In this document: piece after piece, positions 52,426 through 62,849 of the stretch
Layout: the number at the start of each line of letters is the position of its first letter
Numbering within the stretch: position 1 is the stretch's first letter
DNA from: Brevundimonas sp.
GTDB taxonomy: Bacteria > Pseudomonadota > Alphaproteobacteria > Caulobacterales > Caulobacteraceae
NCBI RefSeq assembly: GCF_013912065.1
Contig: NZ_JACESA010000001.1
Coordinates: forward strand, 62,001-126,000
Direction of reading: 5' to 3'
Length of the DNA stretch: 64,000 bases
Notes under the pieces: generated by a model
Database searches by the model: none
What the model was told of the DNA's origin: nothing
Seen by the model: the letters and a program-made list of their open reading frames with translations, nothing else
Translations under genes and position numbers: made by a program

Positions 52426-54852
52426 TCAGGCCGTTACGGTCAGGGTCGTGGACTTCAGATCGACCGAGTTCGGCCCAGCGCTGATCGTAAAGGTTCCCGG
52501 TTCGACCACCCGCTTCATCTCGGTATTCCAGAACCAGAGGTCGGACGGTCTGATTTCGAACGTCACGGTCGCGCGGGCGCCAGGCTCAAGGGTCACGCGC
52601 CTGAAATGCTTCAACTCCTTGACCGGCCGGGTGACGGTGGCCACGTCGTCGCGGACATACAGCTGAACGACCTCGTCCCCCTTCGAGGGGCCGGTGTTGT
52701 GGACATCGACCGAGACCTGAACGCTCTGGCCCATGCCGATCGTGGCGTGGGCCAGACGCGGCTCGGACATCTCGAAACTGGTGTAGCTGAGGCCGTAGCC
52801 GAACGGATAAAGCGGCGCTGTGGTGTCGAACAGATAGCCGCGCCGCGCCGTCGGCTTGTGGTTGTAGAAGATCGGCAACTGGCCGACCGAGCGGGCGATC
52901 GACACCGGCAGCTTGCCGCCGGGACTGACGCGACCGAACAGCACGTCCGCCACCGCATTTCCCGTCTCCTGACCTAGGTACCAGCCCTCGATCAGGGCCG
53001 GAGCGTTCTCGGCCAGATAGTTGACTGACAGCGGCCGCCCGTTCAGCAGCAGGACCACGGTGGGTTTGTTCAGGGCGAAGATGGCTCGGGCCAGATCGTT
53101 TTGCTGGCCCAGAAGATCGAGGGAGTTCCGGTCACCCAGGTGATTGGTCGCCCAGGCCTCGCGGCTGGTCTGTTCGTTGTCCCCCAAGACCATGACGACG
53201 GCGTCGGCGTCGCGGGCGTCGGCGACGGCTTGTTCGATCAGACGGGCGTTGGCGGTCGGATCGACCAGCTTGACCTCGTCAGCGGCCCATATGCGTTCCT
53301 CTGTCACGCGGACAGCTTCGGAATAGACGACCTCGAACTTGCCCCGGCCTTCGTTCTGGAGGCCTTCCAGGACGCTGACGACATGACGTGGCTTGTCCGA
53401 ATAGCCGCCGATCGGCGTGTCGCGGGCGTGGGTCCCCAGCACCGCCAGCTTGCGGATTCGGTCCGAGCGCAGAGGCAGGACGCCCTGGTCGTTCTTCAAC
53501 AGAACCATCGCGCGTCGCGCCGTCTCGCGCGCCAGAGCGATGGCGTCGGCGGTGGCTTCCTTCGCCTCGGCCGCCGCAGGATCGACATAGGGGTTTTCGA
53601 AGACGCCCGACTGGAACTTCATTTTCAGCACGCGGCGAACCGCCTCGTCGATCTGCGCCTCGCTCACCCTGCCTGAGCGCACGAGCCCGGGGAGATAATT
53701 ATACGCCTCGCCGTCCGGCAGCTCGACGTCGACGCCCGCGGCGAGCGCATGGGCCGCCGCTTCCTGGATCGTGCCGAACAGCTTGTGACCGGTATGCAGG
53801 TCACGGATGGCGAAATAGTCGGATACGACCGAACCCTTGTAGTTCCATTCTCCGCGAAGCACGTCCTGCAACAGCCAACGATTGGCGTGCGAGGGCAGGC
53901 CGTCGACCTCGTTGTAGGAGGCCATCACTCCCTGAACCGGGAGTTCGGTCACCGCCCGTTCGAACGGCGGGAAGAAGTTCTCGCGCAGGGTTCGTTCGGA
54001 GATGCTGGCCGGGCCGACGTTCGTGCCGTTCTCGGGCTGTCCGTGGCCGGTCATGTGTTTCAAGGTGACCAGCACCTTGTCGGGCGCCAGCGGGAGGGTC
54101 TCGCCCTGGAAGCCCCGTATGGCCGCCAGGCCCATTTCGGACACCAGGTGCGGATCCTCGCCATAGGTTTCCTCGATACGGCCCCAGCGGGGGTCGCGCA
54201 CCACGTCGACGACGGGCGCCAGGGCCAGTTGCGTGCCCCGCGCACGCATCTCGCGCGCCGCTACCGAAAACACCCTCGTGATCAGGGCTGGGTCCCAGGT
54301 GGAGGCGAGACCGATGGATTGCGGGAAGCTGGTGGCGCCGCGCGCGACATAGCCATGAAGCGCTTCCTCATGCATGAGGAGCGGTATGCCGAGCCGGGTT
54401 TCCTCCACGGCCCATCGCTGGGCGGCGTTGGTGTAGTCGGCCGTTTGGCGCGCGTCACGACCGACCGCATCGCCGGCGGCGCCGGCGGCCCCGTTCTGAG
54501 CGGGGTCCACCCCGCGAAAGTCCGAAGGGCGAGAAATCTGGCCGAGTCCGTGGGGAAAGACCTGCGAGGCCTTTTCCGGCGAGAAGTCGCCATTGGCGGC
54601 CTGGACGTCGCCCTTCTTTTCCCAAACGCCCACCATCTGGGCGACTTTTTCCTCAAGGGTCATGCGACGCAGCAGATCCTCGACACGCGCGGCGATGGGC
54701 TGGGCCGCGTCCTTGTAGAGCGCGCCGGCCTCGGGGCGAGCGGCCTGGGCGCGTGCGGCGCCCGCCAGAGGCGCGGCGGCGGCGGCTCCGAGCAGTCCGG
54801 CGACAAAGGTGCGGCGAGCGAGCGTGGCCGTGAGGCAGTCGGCGGTGGACAT
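52426..54852 (-). CDS. Glycoside hydrolase family 3 beta-glucosidase, exported
   Basis: An 808-residue periplasmic GH3 enzyme similar to BglX. It has a twin-arginine-like leader (LARRTFVAGLLGAAAAAPLAG). The TIM-barrel domain contains PRWGRIEETYGEDPHLV, and the nucleophile Asp345 in SVVSDYFAI. The second domain has MVLGDNEQTSREAW, and a fibronectin-III-like domain (VSVDVHNTGPSKGDEVVQLYV) closes the protein. ATG 54852 avoids the palindrome at 54888-54903, which the longest open frame would include. It likely releases glucose from plant-type beta-glucans. Confidence 0.92.
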   Translation of the reverse strand: MSTADCLTATLARRTFVAGLLGAAAAAPLAGAARAQAARPEAGALYKDAAQPIAARVEDLLRRMTLEEKVAQMVGVWEKKGDVQAANGDFSPEKASQVFPHGLGQISRPSDFRGVDPAQNGAAGAAGDAVGRDARQTADYTNAAQRWAVEETRLGIPLLMHEEALHGYVARGATSFPQSIGLASTWDPALITRVFSVAAREMRARGTQLALAPVVDVVRDPRWGRIEETYGEDPHLVSEMGLAAIRGFQGETLPLAPDKVLVTLKHMTGHGQPENGTNVGPASISERTLRENFFPPFERAVTELPVQGVMASYNEVDGLPSHANRWLLQDVLRGEWNYKGSVVSDYFAIRDLHTGHKLFGTIQEAAAHALAAGVDVELPDGEAYNYLPGLVRSGRVSEAQIDEAVRRVLKMKFQSGVFENPYVDPAAAEAKEATADAIALARETARRAMVLLKNDQGVLPLRSDRIRKLAVLGTHARDTPIGGYSDKPRHVVSVLEGLQNEGRGKFEVVYSEAVRVTEERIWAADEVKLVDPTANARLIEQAVADARDADAVVMVLGDNEQTSREAWATNHLGDRNSLDLLGQQNDLARAIFALNKPTVVLLLNGRPLSVNYLAENAPALIEGWYLGQETGNAVADVLFGRVSPGGKLPVSIARSVGQLPIFYNHKPTARRGYLFDTTAPLYPFGYGLSYTSFEMSEPRLAHATIGMGQSVQVSVDVHNTGPSKGDEVVQLYVRDDVATVTRPVKELKHFRRVTLEPGARATVTFEIRPSDLWFWNTEMKRVVEPGTFTISAGPNSVDLKSTTLTVTA

Positions 54853-54887
54853 CGGTCTTCTCCCAGGTCCCGCCGGTTCGCCCAGCG

Positions 54888-54903
54888 ATGATAGCGCTAT
54901 CAT
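54888..54903. promoter_or_regulatory. LacI-type operator upstream of the GH3 gene
   Basis: ATGATAGCGCTATCAT is a perfect 16-bp palindrome with the central CG-containing core GCGC typical of LacI-family operators for sugar genes in Caulobacter and Xanthomonas. It sits 35 bases before the GH3 start, in a position to block transcription. The cognate regulator is not in the window. Confidence 0.7.
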
Positions 54904-55048
54904 TTACGGTATGGCGTCATGCTCCGGCCGTCAATCCACCCCTGGCGTCGCAGACCGATGGTGCGCACGCCTGCGCTCTCCACGTGCAGAAGTAGATGCT
55001 GCCTTCATCGGGAGCCTCCGTGACCAAAGCCGGAGGCGGGTCGGCTGA

Positions 55049-56599
55049 TCAGGCCGCCTTTTCGTCCTCGACCATCTTCTGGATGGCGACATAGTCGGTC
55101 TTGCCGGTGCCCAGCACGGGGACCTCGGCGACTTTGACGATCTTCTTGGGCACGACCAGTTCGGGCGCGCCGTTGTCGCGCGCCCATTCGGTCAGGGACG
55201 CCACCTCAGCGGCGGCGTGGTCTGTCACCAGAACCAGTTTCTCGCCCTTGCGGCTGTCGGGGATCGAGATGACGGCGTGGCGCTGTTCCGGCCAGACGGC
55301 GCCGGCTATGCCCTCGACGGCGGTCAGAGAGACCATTTCGCCGCCGATCTTGGCGAACCGCTTGGCGCGGCCCTTGATGGTGACATAGCCGTCGTCGTCG
55401 ACATCGACGATGTCGCCGGTGTCGAGCCAGTCGTCCTCGATCGGCGCCCAGGCCAGGGGGTCGGCGGCGGTGACATAGCCGCTCATGACGTTGGGGCCGC
55501 GCAGGAACAGACGGCCGCCGCCCTCGATGCCTTCGACCGGCTCCAGCTTCCAGTCCATGCCCGGCAGGATTTGGCCCACCGTGCCGGGGGCGTTGCGATC
55601 CGGATGATTGACCGCGACGACCGGCGAGGCCTCGGTCGCGCCATAGCCCTCCAGCAGTTCGACGCCGCCGAACTTGGAGAACAGGGCGCGGGTCTCGTCG
55701 CGCACCTTCTCGGCGCCGGCGACCACGAACTTCAGGGTGGTGAAATCGTCGGCTTCGGCCACGCGGCCGTACTGATTCAGGAAGGTGTCGGTGGCGAACA
55801 GGATCGAAGCCTTCACCTGGGGTAGCAGGTCGGTGATCTGTTTGGCGTGAAGAGGCGACGGATACTGGAACGCTTTCAGACCCTGCAGAAGCGGCAGGAT
55901 GACGCCGCCGGTCAGGCCGAAACAGTGGAAGGTCGGCAGCGGGTTGAACATCACCCATTCGGGGAGAAGGTCGATGTGTGCGGCGACCTGGCGGGCGTTG
56001 GCGACCAGGTTCTTCTGGCTCAGCACCACGCCCTTGGGCGTGCCGAAACTGCCGGAGGTGAACAGGACGACGCCCGGCGCGTCGGGATCGGTCTTGACGC
56101 GGAACCGTTTGGGGGCGGCGCCGGCGGCGAGGCCGTACAGCTTGTCGGCCAGGCCGACGGTCTTGCGTACGTCGTCCAGCCAGACGACCTCGGCCACCGT
56201 CTGCAGTTCTACGATCAGGTCATCCAGCTTGGCCTGGTCGATGAAACGTCGGGCGGTCAGCACCTTCCTGACGCCGGAGGCCTTGATGGCGGCTTTCAGA
56301 TTGGCCTCGCCAGCGGTGAAGTTCAGCATCACCGGCACGCGGCCATGGGCGTGAAGCCCGAAGAAGGTGACGACCACACCCATCGACGACGGCAGCAGGA
56401 TGGCGACACGTTCGCCCAGGGTGGTCATGTTCGCGATCTTGCGGCCCAGGACGAAGGCGGCGCGGATCAGACCTGTGTAGGTCAGGGGCTTGCGATCCTG
56501 GTCTTCCAGGATTTCCTTGTCGCCGAACCGCGCGCGCGCCTCGATCAGGGCGTCGATAAGCGATTCGTCGTACAGCGAGGGATCCAGGGCCTGGCGCAA
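55049..56599 (-). CDS. Acyl-ACP/acyl-CoA synthetase (AMP-forming)
   Basis: A 516-residue ANL-superfamily ligase. The A3 motif reads VLFTSGSFGTPKGVVLS, followed by EGYGATEASPVVAVN, the ADP-loop aspartate in WLDTGDIVDVDDDGYVTIKGRAK, and the C-terminal lysine in LGTGKTDYVAIQ. It resembles the acyl-ACP synthetase half of Aas (lysophospholipid recycling), lacking the acyltransferase half. It diverges from lipA across 170 bases that hold a perfect palindrome. Confidence 0.85.
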   Translation of the reverse strand: MRQALDPSLYDESLIDALIEARARFGDKEILEDQDRKPLTYTGLIRAAFVLGRKIANMTTLGERVAILLPSSMGVVVTFFGLHAHGRVPVMLNFTAGEANLKAAIKASGVRKVLTARRFIDQAKLDDLIVELQTVAEVVWLDDVRKTVGLADKLYGLAAGAAPKRFRVKTDPDAPGVVLFTSGSFGTPKGVVLSQKNLVANARQVAAHIDLLPEWVMFNPLPTFHCFGLTGGVILPLLQGLKAFQYPSPLHAKQITDLLPQVKASILFATDTFLNQYGRVAEADDFTTLKFVVAGAEKVRDETRALFSKFGGVELLEGYGATEASPVVAVNHPDRNAPGTVGQILPGMDWKLEPVEGIEGGGRLFLRGPNVMSGYVTAADPLAWAPIEDDWLDTGDIVDVDDDGYVTIKGRAKRFAKIGGEMVSLTAVEGIAGAVWPEQRHAVISIPDSRKGEKLVLVTDHAAAEVASLTEWARDNGAPELVVPKKIVKVAEVPVLGTGKTDYVAIQKMVEDEKAA

Positions 56600-56648
56600 G
56601 CGCGTCTCCTACGGAGGGTGCGGGGGACCCTCTCTGTTGTCGGGCGTC

Positions 56649-56662
56649 CGTCATTAATGACG
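56649..56662. promoter_or_regulatory. Perfect 14-bp palindrome between acyl synthetase and lipA
   Basis: CGTCATTAATGACG lies 50 bases before the synthetase start and 108 bases before lipA. It could be an operator of a TetR- or FadR-like fatty-acid regulator; the regulator is not visible here. Confidence 0.45.
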
Positions 56663-56769
56663 CGACGGCATCTTGAAAAGATATGTAACGTCGCGCGAGT
56701 TCCCGCCAAGCCATCTTCTGTAACCGGCCGTGGCTTGCCTTCGGACGTCGGAAGGCCGAAATACCGGCC

Positions 56770-57732
56770 ATGGTCACCCTGATCGACACACTTCAGCGCA
56801 AGCCGTCGGAGCTGCGCCATCCCGAAAAGCAGAACCGTCCGGAGTCGGTGGTCCTGAAAAAGCCCGACTGGCTGCGCGTCAAGGCGCCGGGCTCGGGTGA
56901 ATATAATGCGACCAAGGACATCGTCCGGTCCAAGGGGCTGCATACGGTCTGTGAAGAGGCCGCCTGCCCGAACATAGGCGAGTGCTGGAGCCAGAAGCAC
57001 GCCACCCTGATGATCATGGGCGACACCTGCACGCGGGCCTGCGCCTTCTGCAACGTCAAGACGGGCCTGCCCCAGCCGCTGGACCCGGAAGAGCCCGGCA
57101 AGGTGGGGCTGGCCGTGTCGCAAATGGGCCTGAACCATGTGGTCATCACCTCGGTCGACCGCGACGACGTGTCCGACGGCGGCGCCGCCCATTTCGCCGA
57201 GGTGGTGCGCCAGATCCGTCTCCAGGCCCCGGCTACGACCATCGAGATCCTGACGCCCGACTTCCTGCGCAAGGATGGCGCGGCGGCGACGATGATCGAC
57301 GCCAAGCCGGATGTCTTCAACCACAACCTCGAGACCGTTCCGCGCCTGTATCTGAAGATCCGGCCCGGCGCCCGTTACTTCCACAGTCTGCGCCTGTTGC
57401 AGATGGTCAAGGAACGCGACCCGGAACAGTTCACCAAGTCCGGCATCATGGTCGGCCTGGGCGAGACCAAGGAAGAGGTCATGCAGGTGATGGACGACAT
57501 GCGGTCCGCCGGCGTCGACTTCATCACCATCGGCCAGTACCTGCAGCCGACCCGCAAGCACGCCGCCATTGACCGGTTCGTCACGCCGGAAGAGTTCAAG
57601 GCCTATGAGGCCATCGCCCGGGCCAAGGGCTTCCTGATGGTGTCCTCGTCGCCCTTGACGCGTTCGTCGCACCACGCAGGCGACGATTTCGCCCGGCTGA
57701 AGGCGGCGCGCGAGGCGCAGCTGCGCCGCTAA
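56770..57732 (+). CDS. lipA: Lipoyl synthase
   Basis: LipA inserts two sulfurs into octanoyl groups on lipoyl domains, using radical SAM chemistry. The 320 residues show the auxiliary cluster motif [13 protein letters not shown] and the radical SAM motif CTRACAFC. The late [10 protein letters not shown] supplies the serine ligand. The pdhA-pdhB operon 6 kb downstream encodes a lipoyl-domain substrate. coq10 follows after 7 bases. Confidence 0.97.
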   Translation: MVTLIDTLQRKPSELRHPEKQNRPESVVLKKPDWLRVKAPGSGEYNATKDIVRSKGLHTVCEEAACPNIGECWSQKHATLMIMGDTCTRACAFCNVKTGLPQPLDPEEPGKVGLAVSQMGLNHVVITSVDRDDVSDGGAAHFAEVVRQIRLQAPATTIEILTPDFLRKDGAAATMIDAKPDVFNHNLETVPRLYLKIRPGARYFHSLRLLQMVKERDPEQFTKSGIMVGLGETKEEVMQVMDDMRSAGVDFITIGQYLQPTRKHAAIDRFVTPEEFKAYEAIARAKGFLMVSSSPLTRSSHHAGDDFARLKAAREAQLRR

Positions 57733-57739
57733 GGTTCGA

Positions 57740-58192
57740 ATGGCCGTCCACCGCGTAACGCGCATTCTCCCCTATGCGCCAGAACAACTCGCCGATCTCG
57801 TCGCCGACGTGGAGGCCTATCCGCGCTTCGTGCCGTGGGTGACGACCATGCGCGTCTGGAACGAACGGACCGAGGCCGAGGGCGTCACCGTGATCGACGC
57901 CGAGGCCGGGGTCGGCTTCTCCTTCCTCAAGGAGCGGTTCTCGACCTGGGTTCGGCATGATCGCAACGCGCCCAAGGTCGAGGTCGGCCTGCTGCGCGGG
58001 CCGTTCAAACATCTGAAGAATCGGTGGGAGTTCTTTCCGCATCCCGACGGCGCGCGGCTGGAGTTCATGATCGACTTCGCCTTCAAATCGCGCATGCTGG
58101 ACCTGATGCTGTCCGCCAACTTCGACCGGGCGGTGGAAAAGCTGATCGGTTGTTTCGAGGCCGAGGCGAGGCGGAGGTACACGGGCCGATGA
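57740..58192 (+). CDS. Coenzyme Q-binding protein COQ10 / RatA family
   Basis: A 150-residue START-like lipid-binding protein. The typical N-terminus HRVTRILPYAPEQLADLVADVEAYPRFVPWV and the late FKSRMLDLMLSANFDRAVEKL identify the family. COQ10 homologues bind ubiquinone and assist respiration; the RatA name implies toxicity that is not shown here. Coupled upstream to lipA and downstream to the FAD oxidoreductase (ATGA overlap). Confidence 0.9.
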   Translation: MAVHRVTRILPYAPEQLADLVADVEAYPRFVPWVTTMRVWNERTEAEGVTVIDAEAGVGFSFLKERFSTWVRHDRNAPKVEVGLLRGPFKHLKNRWEFFPHPDGARLEFMIDFAFKSRMLDLMLSANFDRAVEKLIGCFEAEARRRYTGR

Positions 58193-59304
58193 GTTTCGAT
58201 TTCGACGCGACCGTCGTGGGCGCCGGGGCCGTCGGCCTGGCTTGCGGGCGGGCGTTGTCGAAACGGGGTCTGACCGTGCTGGTGCTGGAGAAGGAAGGCC
58301 ACATCGGCCAGGGCGTCTCGTCGCGAAACTCCGAGGTGATCCACGGCGGCCTCTATTATCCGACCGGATCATTGAAGGCGCAGTTCTGCGTCGAGGGGCG
58401 GCGCGCGCTTTATGGCTTCCTGGCCAGCCGCAAGATCGATCATCGGAAATGCGGCAAGCTGGTCGTGGCCACCGAAGCGGCCGAGGTCGAGCGGATCGAG
58501 GCCATCTTCGAACAGGCGACGGCCAACGGGGTCGAAGGGCTGGCCCACCTGACCGGCGCCCACGCGCGGGCCTTGGAGCCAGAACTGAACGCCCACGCCG
58601 CTATCCTGTCGCCCGAGAGCGGCCTGTTCGATAGTCACGGCTATATGCTGGCGCTCCAGGGGGAGATCGAGGATGCGGGCGGATCGGTCGTGGTTTCAGC
58701 CCCGTTCGAGGGGGCGGAGCCCATGCCGGGCGGCGGCTTCAGGATCCGCGTGGGCGGGAAGGGGGCGGTGGAGGTCACTAGCCGCCTACTGGTCACGGCG
58801 GCCGGTCTGTCGTCTCAGGCGGTAGCAGCTTCCATTGACGGCTATCCCGCGACCGACATCCCGGCGGGGCATTTCGGCAAGGGCGTCTATTTCCGTCTGG
58901 TCGGCAAGGCGCCGTTCGACCGTCTGATCTATCCGCCGCCCATTCCCGGCGCTCTGGGCACCCACTATCGCAAGGATCTGGGCGGCCAGGCGGTGTTCGG
59001 CCCGGATCTGGCTTATGTCGAGACCGAGGACTATTCGGTAGATCCGGCCAAGGCGGAGACCTTCGCCGCCTATATCCGCCGCTTCTGGCCGGGCCTGCCG
59101 GACGGCGCCCTGACGCCTGACTACGCTGGCATTCGACCCAAGCTGCATGGACCGGGCGAGCCGCAGCCGGACTTCCAGCTTCACGGCCGCGAGCATCATG
59201 GCGTCGACGGCTTGATGGCCCTGTTCGGCATCGAAAGCCCGGGCCTGACCAGTTCGTTGGCGATCGGCGAGGCGGTGGCCGCGGCCTTGACGGAGGCGTT
59301 GTGA
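58189..59304 (+). CDS. FAD-dependent oxidoreductase, L-2-hydroxyglutarate oxidase-like
   Basis: A 371-residue DAO-family flavoenzyme with the dinucleotide motif VVGAGAVGLACGRALSKRG and SSRNSEVIHGGLYYPTGSLKA, which matches L-2-hydroxyglutarate oxidase (LhgO). The late FGIESPGLTSSLAIGE is typical. ATG 58189 overlaps the coq10 stop; the open frame further upstream is inside coq10. It may pass electrons to the quinone pool, fitting its neighbour. Confidence 0.87.
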   Translation: MSFDFDATVVGAGAVGLACGRALSKRGLTVLVLEKEGHIGQGVSSRNSEVIHGGLYYPTGSLKAQFCVEGRRALYGFLASRKIDHRKCGKLVVATEAAEVERIEAIFEQATANGVEGLAHLTGAHARALEPELNAHAAILSPESGLFDSHGYMLALQGEIEDAGGSVVVSAPFEGAEPMPGGGFRIRVGGKGAVEVTSRLLVTAAGLSSQAVAASIDGYPATDIPAGHFGKGVYFRLVGKAPFDRLIYPPPIPGALGTHYRKDLGGQAVFGPDLAYVETEDYSVDPAKAETFAAYIRRFWPGLPDGALTPDYAGIRPKLHGPGEPQPDFQLHGREHHGVDGLMALFGIESPGLTSSLAIGEAVAAALTEAL

Positions 59305-59320
59305 CCCAGGACGTCACGCC

Positions 59321-59845
59321 GTGACCCGGGAACTGGTTACGGCCCGCCTGGTTCTGCGACGACCGAAGCCGGGCGACGTCGATGATCTGCACCAGGTTTT
59401 TTCATCGCCGGAAGCGATGCGGTGGTGGTCTACGACACCGCATGAGACCGTGGAAAAGACGGCGGAATGGCTCGACGGCATGATCGCCGCCGATCCGGAG
59501 CTCAGCGATGATTTCGTTATCGAGGCGCAGGGACGGGTGATCGGCAAGGCGGGTTTCTGGCGTCTGCCCGAAATCGGCTATATCTTGCACCCCGACTATT
59601 GGGGGCAGGGGTTGGCGACCGAAGCCCTGACCGCAGTCATCGATCATATTCTAGCCACGCGGACGGTCGAGCGTGTGACCGCTGACGTGGATCCCGACAA
59701 TGCGGCGTCTATCCGGCTATTGAGGCGCCTAGGCTTCGAACAGACAGGCGCCGCCAGCCGAACCTGGAGGGTCGGGGGCGTCTGGATGGACAGTCTTTAT
59801 TTCGGGCTGGACCGTGATCGCTGGAAGTCACTCAAGACGCCTTGA
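59321..59845 (+). CDS. GNAT-family N-acetyltransferase
   Basis: A 174-residue acetyltransferase like RimJ/RimL. It begins TRELVTARLVLRRPKPGD and has the acetyl-CoA loop region GYILHPDYWGQGLATEAL, then DVDPDNAASIRLLRRLGFEQTG. The start is GTG 59321, 16 bases after the oxidoreductase stop. Substrate unknown. Confidence 0.9.
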   Translation: MTRELVTARLVLRRPKPGDVDDLHQVFSSPEAMRWWSTTPHETVEKTAEWLDGMIAADPELSDDFVIEAQGRVIGKAGFWRLPEIGYILHPDYWGQGLATEALTAVIDHILATRTVERVTADVDPDNAASIRLLRRLGFEQTGAASRTWRVGGVWMDSLYFGLDRDRWKSLKTP

Positions 59846-59990
59846 AATCGTCGCGCGGTTCATGCATAAGCCGCGCCTCGCGTGGCGGCTCGGCGTTCTT
59901 CTTTCGAAGGACTGGGGCCGCCGCTATTGTTTTCGCGCTTGATCAGGCTTCGGCTCTGGGCGGCGCCCGACTTAGAAGATTGAGACGGAC

Positions 59991-60173
59991 ATGGCCGTTC
60001 CGAAGCGGAAAGTATCCCCCTCGCGTCGCAACATGCGCCGCGCCCACGACGCCCTGAGCTCGAACGTCTATGTCGAGGACAAGGACACCGGCGAGCTGAA
60101 GCGCCCGCACCATATTGACCTGAAGACCGGCACCTATCGCGGTCGCCAGGTCATCACGCCGAAGGAAGACTAG
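59991..60173 (+). CDS. rpmF: 50S ribosomal protein L32
   Basis: A 60-residue basic protein with the L32 start [20 protein letters not shown] and end [14 protein letters not shown]. The cysteines of zinc-type L32 are absent ([20 protein letters not shown]), so this is the zinc-free form. A strong terminator follows 40 bases later. Confidence 0.97.
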   Translation: MAVPKRKVSPSRRNMRRAHDALSSNVYVEDKDTGELKRPHHIDLKTGTYRGRQVITPKED

Positions 60174-60214
60174 TCTTCGACGGCGCCCCGGTTTCGACCG
60201 GACGGTGATTTTAA

Positions 60215-60242
60215 CGGCGCGCGGTGACCCGCGCGCCGTTTT
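60215..60242 (+). terminator. Intrinsic terminator of rpmF
   Basis: CGGCGCGCGG (60215-60224) pairs perfectly with CCGCGCGCCG (60229-60238) around TGAC and is followed by TTTTCG. Confidence 0.9.
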
Positions 60243-60285
60243 CGTGCGTTGTGTGCGGCAAAGCTTGTTCTGGAGACGCCGCCCT

Positions 60286-60912
60286 ATGATTCGTTTCGCC
60301 ACCGTCAGCGCCCTGGCGCTGCTTACGCTCGCCGCCTGTGAACGCAGGGACGATCCCGTTTCCGAACCCCCGTCGGCCGCCGTCAATCCCCCCGCCGAGG
60401 TCGCGCCGCCCCAGAATGACGCGCTCGTCGACGCCTCGAGCCTGACTTCGAACGGCCTGGGGCCGGCGCGCATAGGAATGACGCGCGCCGAACTCGTCAG
60501 GGTGTGGGGGGAGGATTCCCAGCCGAACGCCGTCGGCGGTCCCGATCCCGCAACGTGCGACGAGTTTCATCCGACCGGGGCGCCGACCGACGTGCGCGTG
60601 ATGATCCAGAACGGCGTCCTGTCCCGAATCACCCTGGCCCGGGGCGCGACGATCAAGACCGATCGTGGCTTCGGCGTCGGTGATTCCGGCATGGCGATCA
60701 AACAGGCCTATGGCGGGGCGGTCTTCGCCCAGCCGCACAAATATCAGTCCGCGCCTGCCGAGGATCTGTTCGTCTGGTCGCGCGGCGGTTCGACCGCCTA
60801 TGTGACGGATCCGGCGGCGCGCGGACTTCGCTACGAAGTCGGCGGGGACGGCAAGGTGATCATGGTGCACGCCGGCGATCCGTCGATCCAACTGGTCGAG
60901 GGCTGTTCCTGA
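60286..60912 (+). CDS. Hypothetical lipoprotein
   Basis: A 208-residue protein with a lipobox (TLAAC, Cys19), a Pro-rich linker (about 25-45), then a compact domain beginning GLGPARIGMTRAELVRVWG, which resembles the SmpA/BamE-like small-domain opening (G-x-I-x-x-G-M). Two cysteines in the mature domain (one near ATCDEF, one near the end in EGCS) may form a disulfide. Function unknown; probably periplasmic-facing. Confidence 0.8.
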   Translation: MIRFATVSALALLTLAACERRDDPVSEPPSAAVNPPAEVAPPQNDALVDASSLTSNGLGPARIGMTRAELVRVWGEDSQPNAVGGPDPATCDEFHPTGAPTDVRVMIQNGVLSRITLARGATIKTDRGFGVGDSGMAIKQAYGGAVFAQPHKYQSAPAEDLFVWSRGGSTAYVTDPAARGLRYEVGGDGKVIMVHAGDPSIQLVEGCS

Positions 60913-60925
60913 AGGCGAGCGGTGA

Positions 60926-62278
<1,353 letters not shown>

Positions 62279-62289
62279 ACCAATGAATT

Positions 62290-62325
62290 CTCGGCGGAGA
62301 ATCAGCGTTCTCCGCCGAGTTCTTA
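62290..62325 (+). terminator. Terminator hairpin after eno
   Basis: CTCGGCGGAGAA (62290-62301) pairs perfectly with TTCTCCGCCGAG (62308-62319) around a 6-base loop, then TTCTTA. The T-run is weak, but the 12-bp stem is strong. Confidence 0.75.
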
Positions 62326-62404
62326 CGGTCAAGCTACATTTTATTAGGCATTTTCGGGCACCCTTCCTGAACTGTGTATTTCGCGCTCAGAAGGAGCGTC
62401 TGTA

Positions 62405-62716
62405 TTGCCTGAACGGATGAAACCGTACCGCCTGTCCGCCGCTCTTCTGTTGCTGCTCGTCTATCTCGGCGTGCAGGCTCTGACGGGCGAGCGCGGTCTG
62501 CTGAGCGGATCGTCACGCGACGCCCTGATGGGGCAGCGCGAGGATCAGCTCGCCCATCTGACCGAACAGCGCCGCGATCTGGAAACGCGAGTGCGCTATC
62601 TGCGCACGGACAGCCTGTCAAAGGACCTGCTGGAGGAACGCGCGCGCGCCGTTCTCGGCTTTTCCGATCCGCGCGACTATGTGATCCGCGTTCAGGCGCA
62701 ACCCGTTCAAGGGTGA
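62405..62716 (+). CDS. ftsB: Septum formation initiator FtsB/DivIC family
   Basis: A small bitopic division protein (103 residues from TTG 62405, or 99 from ATG 62417). One transmembrane helix (about residues 10-25) is followed by a coiled coil (QREDQLAHLTEQRRDLETRV) and the FtsB-like end KDLLEERARAVLGFSDPRDYV. FtsB with FtsL and FtsQ activates septal wall synthesis. The eno-ftsB-pdhA order is common in Caulobacterales. Confidence 0.9.
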   Translation: MPERMKPYRLSAALLLLLVYLGVQALTGERGLLSGSSRDALMGQREDQLAHLTEQRRDLETRVRYLRTDSLSKDLLEERARAVLGFSDPRDYVIRVQAQPVQG

Positions 62717-62813
62717 AAATCTCCGCCGCTTGAACTATTGTTACAGGCTGGGTCGCCCCCCTTTGCGTTCCGGGAAGGAAGGCTGCTAAAGCCCCCTTCC
62801 GTAACGATAAGAA

Positions 62814-62832
62814 GGCGCCGCTCCCCGGCGCC
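62814..62832 (+). promoter_or_regulatory. Leader hairpin just before pdhA
   Basis: GGCGCCG (62814-62820) pairs with CGGCGCC (62826-62832), ending six bases before the GGGAG ribosome site of pdhA (62838-62842). It could affect translation or mRNA stability; no ligand-binding fold is recognised. Confidence 0.45.
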
Positions 62833-62849
62833 TAGCCGGGAGATGCCGG

